Position numbers and translations under genes: made by a program
In this document: positions 7,262-14,701 of the stretch, piece after piece
Numbering within the stretch: position 1 is the first letter of the stretch
Layout of the letters: every line of letters begins with the position of its first letter
From: Neotamlana laminarinivorans
GTDB taxonomy: Bacteria; Bacteroidota; Bacteroidia; Flavobacteriales; Flavobacteriaceae
Length of the DNA: 64,000 nucleotides
Assembly (NCBI RefSeq): GCF_020523925.1
Contig: NZ_JAJAPW010000004.1
Location: 372,001 to 436,000 of the forward strand
Direction of reading: 5' to 3'
The notes under the pieces: generated by a model
Database searches by the model: none
The model's input: the letters and a program-made list of their open reading frames with translations, nothing else
What the model was told of the DNA's origin: nothing

Positions 7262-8089
7262 TTATTCTTCAGCGCTATCCATTTGCAGAAGTAAACCATT
7301 GGATAAATCATCCAAAAATTTGGTTCTGCTTATTTTCCGAGATTTAATTTCAGAGAATATTTTATAGAAATCCCCAATATCAAAATGTAATACTTTTTGT
7401 AAAGCTGTTGCAATTTCTTTAATATCTACATTACCATTATTAATTACACGATTAAAATAAAGTGCATAGATTAATTCGGTTAATGCAGATTTAGAAGATG
7501 TCCATTTTAGATTTGTATTATCAATTTCATTTGTAGATTTTCTATTCTTTATTTTATCAAGCCTCAATTTTAGGTAATTCATAAAAAGCTTGTAGGCTTT
7601 AATCTTACCTAAAAGCATATCACGAGGCGTACTAAAATCTGGATCTTGGAAATAAAACTTAGATGATGTGATTGAGAAATTGTCTAAATGCCTTCTAGTG
7701 TAATATTGCTTATCAAAATGATAGAGGTTTGCTTCTACATATTGGTTAAAATCAATATTGTATAAATAAAATCGATTTAGCTTTCGAAGTTTTTTCTTTA
7801 ATGTTTTTTCTTGGTCTTGAACATTTGATTTTGGAAACTGAAGCTCAAAAGAGCGAATTTCGGTATAATAGATAAGTTGAATTAAAGAGGTTTGTTTTTG
7901 ATGTTTGAAGAATTCTACTTCCTTTGGAATTGAGACAAAATCAGTTTTAATAATAGCTTTTCTAAAATCATTTAATGTATTGCGTGATAGGATGATGATT
8001 TGTCTAGACGTGTCAAGAATGGATGAAGAACTTTGTTCAATTTTTTCAAGTTTATTAGTGTAAATAGTATTGCGTAAGGTAAAATCCAT
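7262..8089 (-). CDS. rteC: RteC family protein
   Basis: The 275-residue protein matches RteC along its length. The C-terminal signature is clear: LKWTSSKSALTELIYALYF, then VDIKEIATALQKVL, then FYKIFSEIKSRKISRTKFLD. In CTnDOT, RteC activates excision genes in response to the RteAB two-component system; other family members sit in integrative elements of many Bacteroidota. Here no rteA or rteB is adjacent. The ATG at 8089 is preferred over the GTG one codon earlier. The gene stands alone, upstream of the excisionase operon on the same strand, which is where a regulator of excision would be expected. Confidence 0.85.
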   Translation of the reverse strand: MDFTLRNTIYTNKLEKIEQSSSSILDTSRQIIILSRNTLNDFRKAIIKTDFVSIPKEVEFFKHQKQTSLIQLIYYTEIRSFELQFPKSNVQDQEKTLKKKLRKLNRFYLYNIDFNQYVEANLYHFDKQYYTRRHLDNFSITSSKFYFQDPDFSTPRDMLLGKIKAYKLFMNYLKLRLDKIKNRKSTNEIDNTNLKWTSSKSALTELIYALYFNRVINNGNVDIKEIATALQKVLHFDIGDFYKIFSEIKSRKISRTKFLDDLSNGLLLQMDSAEE

Positions 8090-8278
8090 CACAAAAGTTT
8101 AGTTATACACGCGGCACCCAATAGATAATCTATTGATTTTTAATAGTATTTGGTAGATTTTAGGTTAGTTTAATAAAGATGACTAGAAAAACATGAATTA
8201 AGGATAATAAACTGTGTAAATTTTGCGTATTTGCTATGTGAATTTTATACACAATTCATAAATACTATTCAAATTAGT

Positions 8279-9196
8279 TTATTTATTCACTTTATCAATA
8301 AGTTCTTGTCTGCTCGAACAGTTTGATTTGTTAAAGATATTAGAAGCGTGCTTTCTAACTGTACCATAGGATATAAACATGTTTTCAGCTATTTTTTTAT
8401 AACTGTAGCCTTCTATTATCTGAAGTACAATTTCATTCTCTCTATTTGTAAGACCGTATAGGTCTGCAATATCTTGATCCAATTTGTAGGTGTTCTTTAA
8501 TCGATATAAATAACTATTTACTTCCATTATGGTCACAAAAAAGAAAGAGGATGTCATTATGGAATGCGTTATGGGTTGAAAATCGCCAAAATAAGTTAAT
8601 GCTGGAAGCATAACTAAAGAGAATATTGAACTTAAACCTAAATTCGTTTGGATTTTAAAATAGCTGTCTCTTTTAGTTTTCTTTTTAATCACTAGAAAGA
8701 AATACACAATAAAAACTATGGAAAGTATAGTAGGGAAAATTAGAAATAGACTTCTAGCGAAGTCTAGAGAACCTGTATAGTAGTATGGAATAATAAAAAG
8801 TAACGCAAAACAAAGGGAAAGAATGATAATCAAGTTCTTTATTTTGAAAAATGTATTTGGTGTTTTAATATTGAATTCTTTATATAAATACCAAACTAGA
8901 TAGATGCACATTAATATTGAAATAGCATAAGTTATTACATATTGAATTATTTTAGGACCAGGAAAGTTGTCGTCTGGTAACAAGCCATTCAAAATATTGT
9001 ACAGTAGAAAAATAATAGCTAAAATTAGATAGCGATACTTGGATTGAATGTTTTGACGCTTCCCTAATCCAATATTAAAAAGTTGAAAAACAATGATAAT
9101 GCCAATAACAATACACAAGAATAGCACCACCCAATGCATAGATGAAGCATAGGTGTATTCTGGGACAAATCGATATTTTTGTATTAAGTAAAACAT
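8279..9196 (-). CDS. Membrane-anchored LuxR-type transcriptional regulator
   Basis: The 305-residue protein has about seven hydrophobic segments in its first 230 residues (for example VVLFLCIVIGIIIVFQLF and LIIILSLCFALLFIIPYYY). A LuxR/GerE helix-turn-helix follows at about 245-302: LTNRENEIVLQIIEGYSYKKIA, then GTVRKHASNIF. Membrane-embedded one-component regulators of this design sense a signal in or near the membrane and bind DNA from the inner face. It is divergent from the D-cysteine desulfhydrase-like gene across 92 bases, so it may control that gene. The predicted signal is unknown. Confidence 0.75.
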   Translation of the reverse strand: MFYLIQKYRFVPEYTYASSMHWVVLFLCIVIGIIIVFQLFNIGLGKRQNIQSKYRYLILAIIFLLYNILNGLLPDDNFPGPKIIQYVITYAISILMCIYLVWYLYKEFNIKTPNTFFKIKNLIIILSLCFALLFIIPYYYTGSLDFARSLFLIFPTILSIVFIVYFFLVIKKKTKRDSYFKIQTNLGLSSIFSLVMLPALTYFGDFQPITHSIMTSSFFFVTIMEVNSYLYRLKNTYKLDQDIADLYGLTNRENEIVLQIIEGYSYKKIAENMFISYGTVRKHASNIFNKSNCSSRQELIDKVNK

Positions 9197-9288
9197 ATAA
9201 CCACATGTACAACAATATTTTAACTTAAAATTTCGAGAGTAATAAATATAACTTATCTTAGTGTAAATTGAAAATAGTAGAGCGTAAA

Positions 9289-10269
9289 ATGCTGAATAAC
9301 AAATATAAACTAGGTTTTTTCCCTACGCCTTTGGAGAAAATGAATAACTTATCTCAAGTTTATCCAAACTATAATTTGTATATAAAAAGAGATGATAACT
9401 CAGGTTTGGCATCTGGTGGAAACAAGGTAAGAAAACTGCAATTTTTCATTTATGAGGCTTTAAGCAAAGGTTGTGATACCATTATTACTGCTGGAGCACA
9501 ACAATCTAATCATTGCCGACAAACAGCAGCAGCTTGTGCTAAATCTGGATTAGAATGTCATTTACTGCTAGGAGGTAAAGAGCCTAAAAATTACAATGGT
9601 AATTTGTTGCTTTCTCATTTATTAGGAGCCAAAATTCATTTTACTGGAGATAATAGAAAAGGAGAGGACATAATCAAATTAAAACAAGACTTAGAAGTAC
9701 AGAAAAGAAATGTTTATGAAATCCCTTATGGTGGCTCGAATATGCTAGGAGCTTATGGTTTTATAGATGCAGTTAAAGAATTAAAGAAGCAACTCTCAGA
9801 AAAGAACTTAAAAATCGATTATATTTTCTTCGCTTCAAGCTCTGGTGGTACACAGGCAGGACTTAAGCTTGGTGTGGATTTATATAATCTTGATATAAAT
9901 TTAATGCCTATCAGTATAGATAAAATTGGTTTAGGAGATAAAACATTAGACGATGTTGTTTTAGAAATACTTAATCAAGGTCAAAAAGAATTAGGTATTA
10001 AAAAAGTATACTCAATTAAAGATGCAACACTTATTAGGGATTACGATAAACCTGGTTATGGAGTAATTACTCAAAACGAAAAGATGTCCATAAAACAATT
10101 GGCTCAAAGTGAAGGTATATTGTTAGACCCTGTTTATTCTGGTAGAGCTTTTTACGGAATGATAGATCATTTGAAAAGTAATAAGATAGAAAAAAACTCT
10201 AATGTCCTCTTTTGGCATACAGGTGGTTTACCAGCAAATTTTTATTATTCCGAAGAACTTTTAAAATAA
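9289..10269 (+). CDS. D-cysteine desulfhydrase / ACC deaminase-like PLP enzyme
   Basis: The 326-residue protein belongs to the fold-type II PLP enzymes of the ACC deaminase/D-cysteine desulfhydrase group. It has YIKRDDNSGLASGGNKVRK with the PLP-binding Lys in GGNKVRK. It also has TAGAQQSNHCRQTA, SSGGTQAG for phosphate binding, and LDPVYSGRAF then FWHTGGLPA at the end. These enzymes break down D-cysteine or related amino acids to pyruvate, ammonia and sulfide. The ATG at 9289 is chosen over an upstream TTG at 9268 because it gives the usual family length. A second family member is encoded at 53450-54361. Here the gene is metabolic cargo of the element and ends one base from the convergent integrase gene. 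Confidence 0.75.
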   Translation: MLNNKYKLGFFPTPLEKMNNLSQVYPNYNLYIKRDDNSGLASGGNKVRKLQFFIYEALSKGCDTIITAGAQQSNHCRQTAAACAKSGLECHLLLGGKEPKNYNGNLLLSHLLGAKIHFTGDNRKGEDIIKLKQDLEVQKRNVYEIPYGGSNMLGAYGFIDAVKELKKQLSEKNLKIDYIFFASSSGGTQAGLKLGVDLYNLDINLMPISIDKIGLGDKTLDDVVLEILNQGQKELGIKKVYSIKDATLIRDYDKPGYGVITQNEKMSIKQLAQSEGILLDPVYSGRAFYGMIDHLKSNKIEKNSNVLFWHTGGLPANFYYSEELLK

Positions 10270-10270
10270 C

Positions 10271-11602
10271 TTAAAAGTTAATTACTTCTTCTAAGGCATC
10301 ATCAGCTTCTTCATGGATAAAGTTAGCTTGATAGATTAAAGTCGTTTTTAAATCACTATGTCTATATAGTTTCTGAAGCATTCTAGGATGAATCTTATTA
10401 CCAGCGATATTTCCAAAACTATGTCGAGCAATATGGTTAGAAAGATTTTTGTCAATTTCACACATATCGCCAATTCGCTTCAAATATTTGTTAAGCAATT
10501 TAGTTGCGTTTCTAGTTTTTCTAAAAATATCTTCAGTATCAGATTGATTCACATCTTTCAGGAAAGGAAAGATAAAGCTATTGTTAGCTTCCTTTTCTTG
10601 TTTGTAATATTCTAGTATTGCTTCCGCCTTCTCAGATACTTTAAGACTTAATGGTTTTTCATTCTTATTCATTACGTAGAACAAACGTCCATCTTTAAAA
10701 TCTGACCATTTTAATTTTATTGCATCCGAAATTCGTATTCCAGCGAAGTAAAAAGCAAATAGCCATACGTTTTGAGTGTGCCATATTGAGGTGTTAGGTT
10801 CTAATTCTAAAAGTTCAATCTGCTCTACCTCGTTTACAATGAGACCTATCTTATGACTAGAGCCAATACGAATTTTTTCTTTTTCACCACCGAAAGGATA
10901 AAATTTGGAATCTACTATACCATTTTTAATAGCCTTATTAAAAAGAGTACGGATAAATATGAGTTGATTAGTTATGGTACGTGTTTTTTGTTCAAGATAG
11001 ACCGCACAAAAATCTTTATACCTATCCAAAAAAGATTCATTTATATCTTGAAACTTCAAGGATTTATTCTTTTTAAAGTGTTCAACAGAATCCATAAAAG
11101 TATGCTCACCTTTTCTTCCTTTACTAACTCGTGTCTTTCTACGTTCTTTAATTCCGTTAATAACTACATTTTTTTCATGTGAGTTATTATGGTTTAAAAA
11201 TTCTTCTAAGTTGTATAAAATTGATAATTCAGATTTTGCAACTGAAAATACATCACGTTCATATTTGCTTTTAATTCTACCTGAGGCAACATTGAAAAAT
11301 GATTTAGAACCACCAGCACCTCTTAGTTTTAACTTGACCTGCTTTGGTGTGATTTTGTCTTTAGAATCGAAGTAAACATCATTAGCTTCAGTAAGTTTTT
11401 TTAAAAGAAAATTATTAAGTTTTTTAGCGTTTGGATGTGTTTTTTTTACTCTTCCTGCATTTTTATCCCAATCTTTTTCTAGCACATACTGTCCAAGCCA
11501 TTTATAATTTGTCTTATAATTTTCACTAATACGAATTGCAAGTGGGATAGTTTTATCTTTGCGAATCATATTTTTCCGAAGTACTATTTTAATAATCGCC
11601 AT
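10271..11602 (-). CDS. Tyrosine recombinase (integrase) of the element
   Basis: The 443-residue protein has three parts. The N-terminal arm-binding part contains PLAIRISENYKTNYKWLGQYV and is followed by a SAM-like core-binding region at about 160-260. The catalytic domain shows the first Arg in AGIRISDAIKLKW, the H-x-x-R pair in NHIARHSFGNIAG, the second His in KLYRHSDLKTT and the nucleophile Tyr in TLIYQANF. All active-site residues are therefore present. This is the Bacteroidota integrase class that inserts elements into tRNA 3' ends. The ATG at 11602 is preferred to the GTG at 11608. It lies 170 bases from the half-tRNA, the usual position of the recombinase gene. Confidence 0.9.
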   Translation of the reverse strand: MAIIKIVLRKNMIRKDKTIPLAIRISENYKTNYKWLGQYVLEKDWDKNAGRVKKTHPNAKKLNNFLLKKLTEANDVYFDSKDKITPKQVKLKLRGAGGSKSFFNVASGRIKSKYERDVFSVAKSELSILYNLEEFLNHNNSHEKNVVINGIKERRKTRVSKGRKGEHTFMDSVEHFKKNKSLKFQDINESFLDRYKDFCAVYLEQKTRTITNQLIFIRTLFNKAIKNGIVDSKFYPFGGEKEKIRIGSSHKIGLIVNEVEQIELLELEPNTSIWHTQNVWLFAFYFAGIRISDAIKLKWSDFKDGRLFYVMNKNEKPLSLKVSEKAEAILEYYKQEKEANNSFIFPFLKDVNQSDTEDIFRKTRNATKLLNKYLKRIGDMCEIDKNLSNHIARHSFGNIAGNKIHPRMLQKLYRHSDLKTTLIYQANFIHEEADDALEEVINF

Positions 11603-11647
11603 AATCACTTAACTTAGAATATAAAGATAATCAATTTTAAAATAGTT

Positions 11648-11669
11648 AGTACAGAATAAGTACAGAATA
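11648..11669. repeat. Tandem 11-bp direct repeat between integrase and att site
   Basis: AGTACAGAATA occurs twice in direct tandem. It lies just upstream of the integrase gene and about 100 bases from the half-tRNA. This is a plausible integrase arm site or an operator for the integrase promoter; function is inferred from position only. Confidence 0.5.
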
Positions 11670-11772
11670 ATTTGATTTTAATTGTATTTAAATGCTATCG
11701 TTTAAAATGTAAAGTAGTGAATAACATAAGTTTTACTAGAGAATGAGGTGTTTACTGTCTTGATACCTTTAA

Positions 11773-11818
11773 GCTCATAACCCGAAGGTCACTGGTTCGA
11801 GTCCAGTTCCCGCTACTA
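11773..11818 (+). tRNA. tRNA-fMet, 3' half only (att site remnant)
   Basis: The sequence runs from the anticodon loop CTCATAA (anticodon CAT) through CCCGAAGGTC, the T-arm ACTGGTTCGAGTCCAGT and the acceptor strand TCCCGCTA. GCTCATAACCCGAAGGTC is identical to the anticodon-arm 3' side of bacterial initiator tRNA. The pairing 5' strand CGGG, the D-arm and the 5' acceptor strand are missing; the upstream bases are TTTAAG. It therefore cannot fold as a tRNA. It is best read as the attachment-site half left when the element recombined into tRNA-fMet near the anticodon loop. Confidence 0.8.
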
Positions 11819-11820
11819 AG

Positions 11821-11852
11821 AAAAGCCAAGTACATTTGTATTTGGCTTTTTT
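11821..11852 (+). terminator. Terminator of the interrupted tRNA-fMet gene
   Basis: AAAGCCAA and TTGGCTTT form an 8-bp stem around a 12-base loop, followed by a T-run. It directly follows the half-tRNA and belongs to the original chromosomal tRNA gene. Confidence 0.8.
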
Positions 11853-11874
11853 ATTTTATAAACTTATTTAAAAA

Positions 11875-12333
11875 ATGAACAATAACTTTGTAAACGAGTT
11901 TTTTGGCATAGGGATATTAAATGGAAAAACACCAGAAAATTTAGGTGTGTTATGGCGTTCTGCTCAAAATTTAGGTGCTAGTTTTATTTTTACAATAGGT
12001 AATCGTTATGCCAAACAAGCTTGCGATACACACAATGCAGTAAAATCGATGCCATATTTTCATTACGAAAATTTTGAAGAATTTTTTAATAATTTACCCA
12101 AAGGAGCAAGAATAGTTGGTGTAGAACTTCATGAAAATGCAGAAAACTTGGAATCATTCAAGCATCCTAGGCGCTGTGTGTATTTATTAGGTGCTGAAGA
12201 TCATGGTTTAACTAATGAAGCTATTCAAAAATCTCATTTTTTAGTTAAATTTAAGTCGCAGTTTAGCCTTAATGTTTCAGTAGCTGGTAGTATTGTTATG
12301 TACGATAGGCAGCTCAACAAAGCAAGGAGTTAG
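11875..12333 (+). CDS. TrmH/SpoU family RNA 2'-O-methyltransferase
   Basis: The 152-residue protein is a minimal SPOUT methyltransferase. Motif 1 is GKTPENLGVLWRSAQNLGA with the conserved Asn and Arg, motif 2 is YLLGAEDHGLT and motif 3 is SLNVSVAGSIVMYDR. These build the knotted S-adenosylmethionine site. The size is that of TrmL-like enzymes that methylate the tRNA wobble ribose, but the exact target cannot be told from sequence. It begins 23 bases after the terminator of the interrupted tRNA gene and is the first clearly chromosomal gene on this side of the element. Confidence 0.85.
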   Translation: MNNNFVNEFFGIGILNGKTPENLGVLWRSAQNLGASFIFTIGNRYAKQACDTHNAVKSMPYFHYENFEEFFNNLPKGARIVGVELHENAENLESFKHPRRCVYLLGAEDHGLTNEAIQKSHFLVKFKSQFSLNVSVAGSIVMYDRQLNKARS

Positions 12334-12435
12334 GTTAAGTGTTTTTTTGCATACTGTTAAAATAGACGAATTCAAATCACTAAAGTCAGGCAATCATTAT
12401 ATTTGTTAAAAGTAATTTGTTTTAAAATTTAATAC

Positions 12436-13518
12436 GTGAATACAAAAAAAATAACTTCTCTCGCAATATCTATATTACTAGTTACATTATTGTTTAGCTG
12501 CAAAAAAAAATCAAACTCCAATAATCAAGAAAATGATTTGGTTAAAATTGAAGTTCCAAAGGCACCAGAAGGTATGGTTTGGGTAGAGGGTAAAACCTTT
12601 ACACAAGGCGCAAAACCTGGAGACAAATACGCTATGCCTAGAGAAAAACCAGCTCACCAAGTAACTGTTAACGGTTTTTTTATAGATATTACCGAAGTAA
12701 CAAATAAACAGTTTAAAAAGTTTGTTAAAGAAACAGGTTATATTACAATAGCAGAACGCCCAATAATTTGGGATGAAATGAAAAAAGATTTGCCTCCAGG
12801 AACTCCTAAACCACACGATTCTGTATTACAACCAGGAAGTTTAATTTTTAATAAAAATGTAAATCAAGTAGCAACCATGGATAATTATACCCAGTGGTGG
12901 ACATGGAAAATAGGAGCAAACTGGAAACATCCCGAAGGTCCAGAAAGCAGTATAGAAGGAAAAGATGATTATCCTGTAGTGCACATTGCATATCAAGATG
13001 CCTTGGCTTATTGTAAATGGGCGAACAGACGATTACCTACCGAAGCAGAATGGGAAGCTGCAGCTCAAGGAAATTTAAAAGATAATATTTATACCTGGGG
13101 AAATAATCCAGAACTATTAACCCAAAAAGCAAATACATGGCAAGGTGTATTTCCAATAAAAAACCAATCAGAAGATGGATTTGAACTTATTGCTCCGGTA
13201 AAATCATTCGAACCTAATAGTATAGGTTTGTACGATATGATGGGAAATGTTTGGGAGTTAACTAGCGATTTATTTAACGTAAATTATTACCAACAAATTA
13301 GTAACAACGAGCCATTAATAAACCCTACGGGAGCAAGTACAAGTTACAGTCCTAGTAATCCTTATCAAGAAGAGCATGTAATAAAAGGAGGTTCATTTTT
13401 ATGTCATGCATCTTATTGTGCTAGCTTCAGAATCTCTGCTCGAATGGGTTCAAGTCCAGATTCAGGCTCCGACCATTCAGGGTTTCGTACTGTAGCCACT
13501 TTAAACATGATAAAATAG
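12436..13518 (+). CDS. Formylglycine-generating enzyme (SUMF1) family lipoprotein
   Basis: The start is a GTG. The first residues, NTKKITSLAISILLVTLLFSC, form a lipoprotein signal with the lipobox LFSC, so the protein is membrane-anchored outside the cytoplasm. The rest is an FGE-sulfatase domain: GMVWVEGKTFTQGA, ITEVTNKQFKKFVKETGY, RRLPTEAEWEAAAQG, YDMMGNVWELTSD, and GGSFLCHASYCASFR near the end. Cys323 and Cys328 correspond to the active-site pair (336 and 341) of human SUMF1, so oxidase-type catalysis is possible. Most bacterial relatives lack this pair. No sulfatase gene is nearby. The gene is monocistronic. Confidence 0.8.
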   Translation: MNTKKITSLAISILLVTLLFSCKKKSNSNNQENDLVKIEVPKAPEGMVWVEGKTFTQGAKPGDKYAMPREKPAHQVTVNGFFIDITEVTNKQFKKFVKETGYITIAERPIIWDEMKKDLPPGTPKPHDSVLQPGSLIFNKNVNQVATMDNYTQWWTWKIGANWKHPEGPESSIEGKDDYPVVHIAYQDALAYCKWANRRLPTEAEWEAAAQGNLKDNIYTWGNNPELLTQKANTWQGVFPIKNQSEDGFELIAPVKSFEPNSIGLYDMMGNVWELTSDLFNVNYYQQISNNEPLINPTGASTSYSPSNPYQEEHVIKGGSFLCHASYCASFRISARMGSSPDSGSDHSGFRTVATLNMIK

Positions 13519-13630
13519 AATATTTATTATTTATGGGTTAGTTTTCTGATTTGTAGTGTTTTAAATATCTAATATGTAAGTTTTTACACCGGTATTTTAA
13601 GGCCATGACTTCATAATTAATGGCTGTAAA

Positions 13631-13721
13631 ACCATTCAACTATGTTAAACTCCCATTCATCTACAGATAACTATGAGTTGCCGAAAACCATATTTTTCAG
13701 ATTCAATTCCTGTTATTTTTG
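13631..13721 (+). promoter_or_regulatory. Promoter A with direct-repeat operator, upstream of the H-NOX/LytTR operon
   Basis: There are two direct repeats 21 bases apart: ATTCAACTATGT (13634-13645) and ATTCATCTACAG (13655-13666). CCGAAA follows at 13681 and a -7 box TATTTTTG at 13714-13721. The proximal repeat lies 63 bases before the TTTG. The same arrangement occurs at four other promoters in this window. The motif resembles LytTR/AlgR sites (AlgR: ACCGTTCGTC). If the last gene of this operon, a LytTR regulator, binds here, the operon is autoregulated. Confidence 0.75.
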
Positions 13722-13748
13722 TTGGTGATTAATTTAATAATGGGGACC

Positions 13749-14165
13749 ATGGCCAAGAAATTGAATATATTGTTAATAGAAGACGATATGATTGAAGTGA
13801 TGAAATTGAATAGAGCAATAACATCACTAGATCTTAAACATAGAATAATTGAAGCTAATAATGGAGAAGAGGCTTTAAAAATTTTACAAAAAAAAGACGA
13901 ATTACCTGACATTATTTTGTTAGATTTAAACATGCCAAAAATAAACGGTATTGAATTTTTAAATATTTTAAAAAGTGATGATGTTTTAAAATATATACCA
14001 ACTATTATTTTAACAACATCTTCAAATCAAAAAGATTTAGAAGAATGTTACAAAATAGGTATTGCAGGTTATATTTTAAAACCTTTAAAGTATGAAGAAT
14101 ACGTAACAAAATTACAAACAACCTTGGCATATTGGAGTATTAATGAATTAAAGCAAGTATTTTGA
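13749..14165 (+). CDS. Single-domain response regulator (receiver only)
   Basis: The 138-residue protein is one CheY-like receiver with no output domain. Acidic residues are in LIEDD, the phospho-acceptor Asp59 is in LLDLNMP, the switch Thr is in ILTTSS and the Lys is in LKPL. The form with a long loop and C-terminal helix is like Rcp1-type regulators. The ATG at 13749 is chosen (13740 is an alternative); an earlier TTG overlaps the -7 promoter box and cannot be the start. It heads the operon and can serve as the intermediate Asp between the hybrid-less histidine kinases and the separate Hpt protein downstream. Its stop codon overlaps the H-NOX start. Confidence 0.85.
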   Translation: MAKKLNILLIEDDMIEVMKLNRAITSLDLKHRIIEANNGEEALKILQKKDELPDIILLDLNMPKINGIEFLNILKSDDVLKYIPTIILTTSSNQKDLEECYKIGIAGYILKPLKYEEYVTKLQTTLAYWSINELKQVF

Positions 14166-14701
14166 AAGGCATCGTTTTTACAGAGTTTCTAGATTTAGTT
14201 GAAGAAAAATTTGGGTTAGAAATGGTTGATAAAATAATAACCAGCTCTAACTTAAAATCTGAAGGTATCTACACCTCTGTAGGAACATACGAGTTTTCAG
14301 AAATGTTGCAGCTTTTAACAAAGTTGAGCGAAAACACTAATATTGCAATTGACAACCTACTGCAAGTTTATGCAGAACATTTTTTTAGTGTAATAAAGCG
14401 AAGTTATTCTGGAATTTTACAAATGTATTCAGATCCCATCGAAATGTTAGCTTCAATAGAAAATCATATTCATGTTGAAGTTAGAAAAATTTATCCAGAC
14501 GCCGAGTTACCAACCTTTCAAGTTCTAGAAAAAACACCAACCAAATTAGTTTTAATATATAAATCTAGCAGAGCAATGCATGCTTTTGGTTTAGGTTTAA
14601 TGAATAAAACATTCGAACATTTTAACACTGCATCAACAATAGAGTTTGAAAAACTTAATGATGCTGCTACCGAAGTAAAGTTTATCGTCAATAAAATCTA
14701 A
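14162..14701 (+). CDS. H-NOX heme protein, nitric-oxide sensor
   Basis: The 179-residue protein matches H-NOX along its whole length. It starts MKGIVFTEFLDLVEEKFG and has the proximal heme ligand His104 in HIHVEVRK followed by IYPDAELP. The heme-propionate motif Y-x-S-x-R is Tyr133, Ser135, Arg137 in IYKSSR. H-NOX proteins of this size bind NO on ferrous heme and control a partner kinase or signalling enzyme. The start is TTG, fixed by the conserved N-terminus, and overlaps the receiver stop by four bases (TTGA). The next gene, immediately adjacent, is a histidine kinase, the usual H-NOX partner. Confidence 0.92.
   Translation: MKGIVFTEFLDLVEEKFGLEMVDKIITSSNLKSEGIYTSVGTYEFSEMLQLLTKLSENTNIAIDNLLQVYAEHFFSVIKRSYSGILQMYSDPIEMLASIENHIHVEVRKIYPDAELPTFQVLEKTPTKLVLIYKSSRAMHAFGLGLMNKTFEHFNTASTIEFEKLNDAATEVKFIVNKI

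Larger units (their letters stand above)
1..11816. mobile_element. Right end of an integrative element inserted in tRNA-fMet
   Basis: The element is defined by a tyrosine recombinase gene (10271-11602) that lies beside a 3' half-tRNA (11773-11818). To the left it has typical Bacteroidota integrative-element genes: an excisionase-like HTH protein, a replication-type protein, a DnaC-like ATPase, an EEP nuclease and RteC. Cargo includes a CBASS operon, a DUF3800 gene and a D-cysteine desulfhydrase-like gene. To the right, ordinary chromosomal genes begin with a TrmH methyltransferase. The half-tRNA keeps its own terminator, so the chromosomal 3' end stayed in place and the other junction should lie left of base 1. 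No relaxase or conjugation genes are visible here, so self-transfer cannot be judged. Some of the leftmost cargo could belong to a second, nested element. Confidence 0.75.

Noticed and set aside
11721-11818. A complete tRNA gene with CAT anticodon.
   Set aside because: The 5' acceptor strand, D-arm and 5' anticodon stem are absent; only the 3' half is present, so it is annotated as an att remnant.
13719-13748. TTG or ATG 13740 as the start of the single-domain response regulator.
   Set aside because: The TTG at 13719 overlaps the -7 promoter box. ATG 13740 is possible, but 13749 gives the usual short N-terminus before the first strand.
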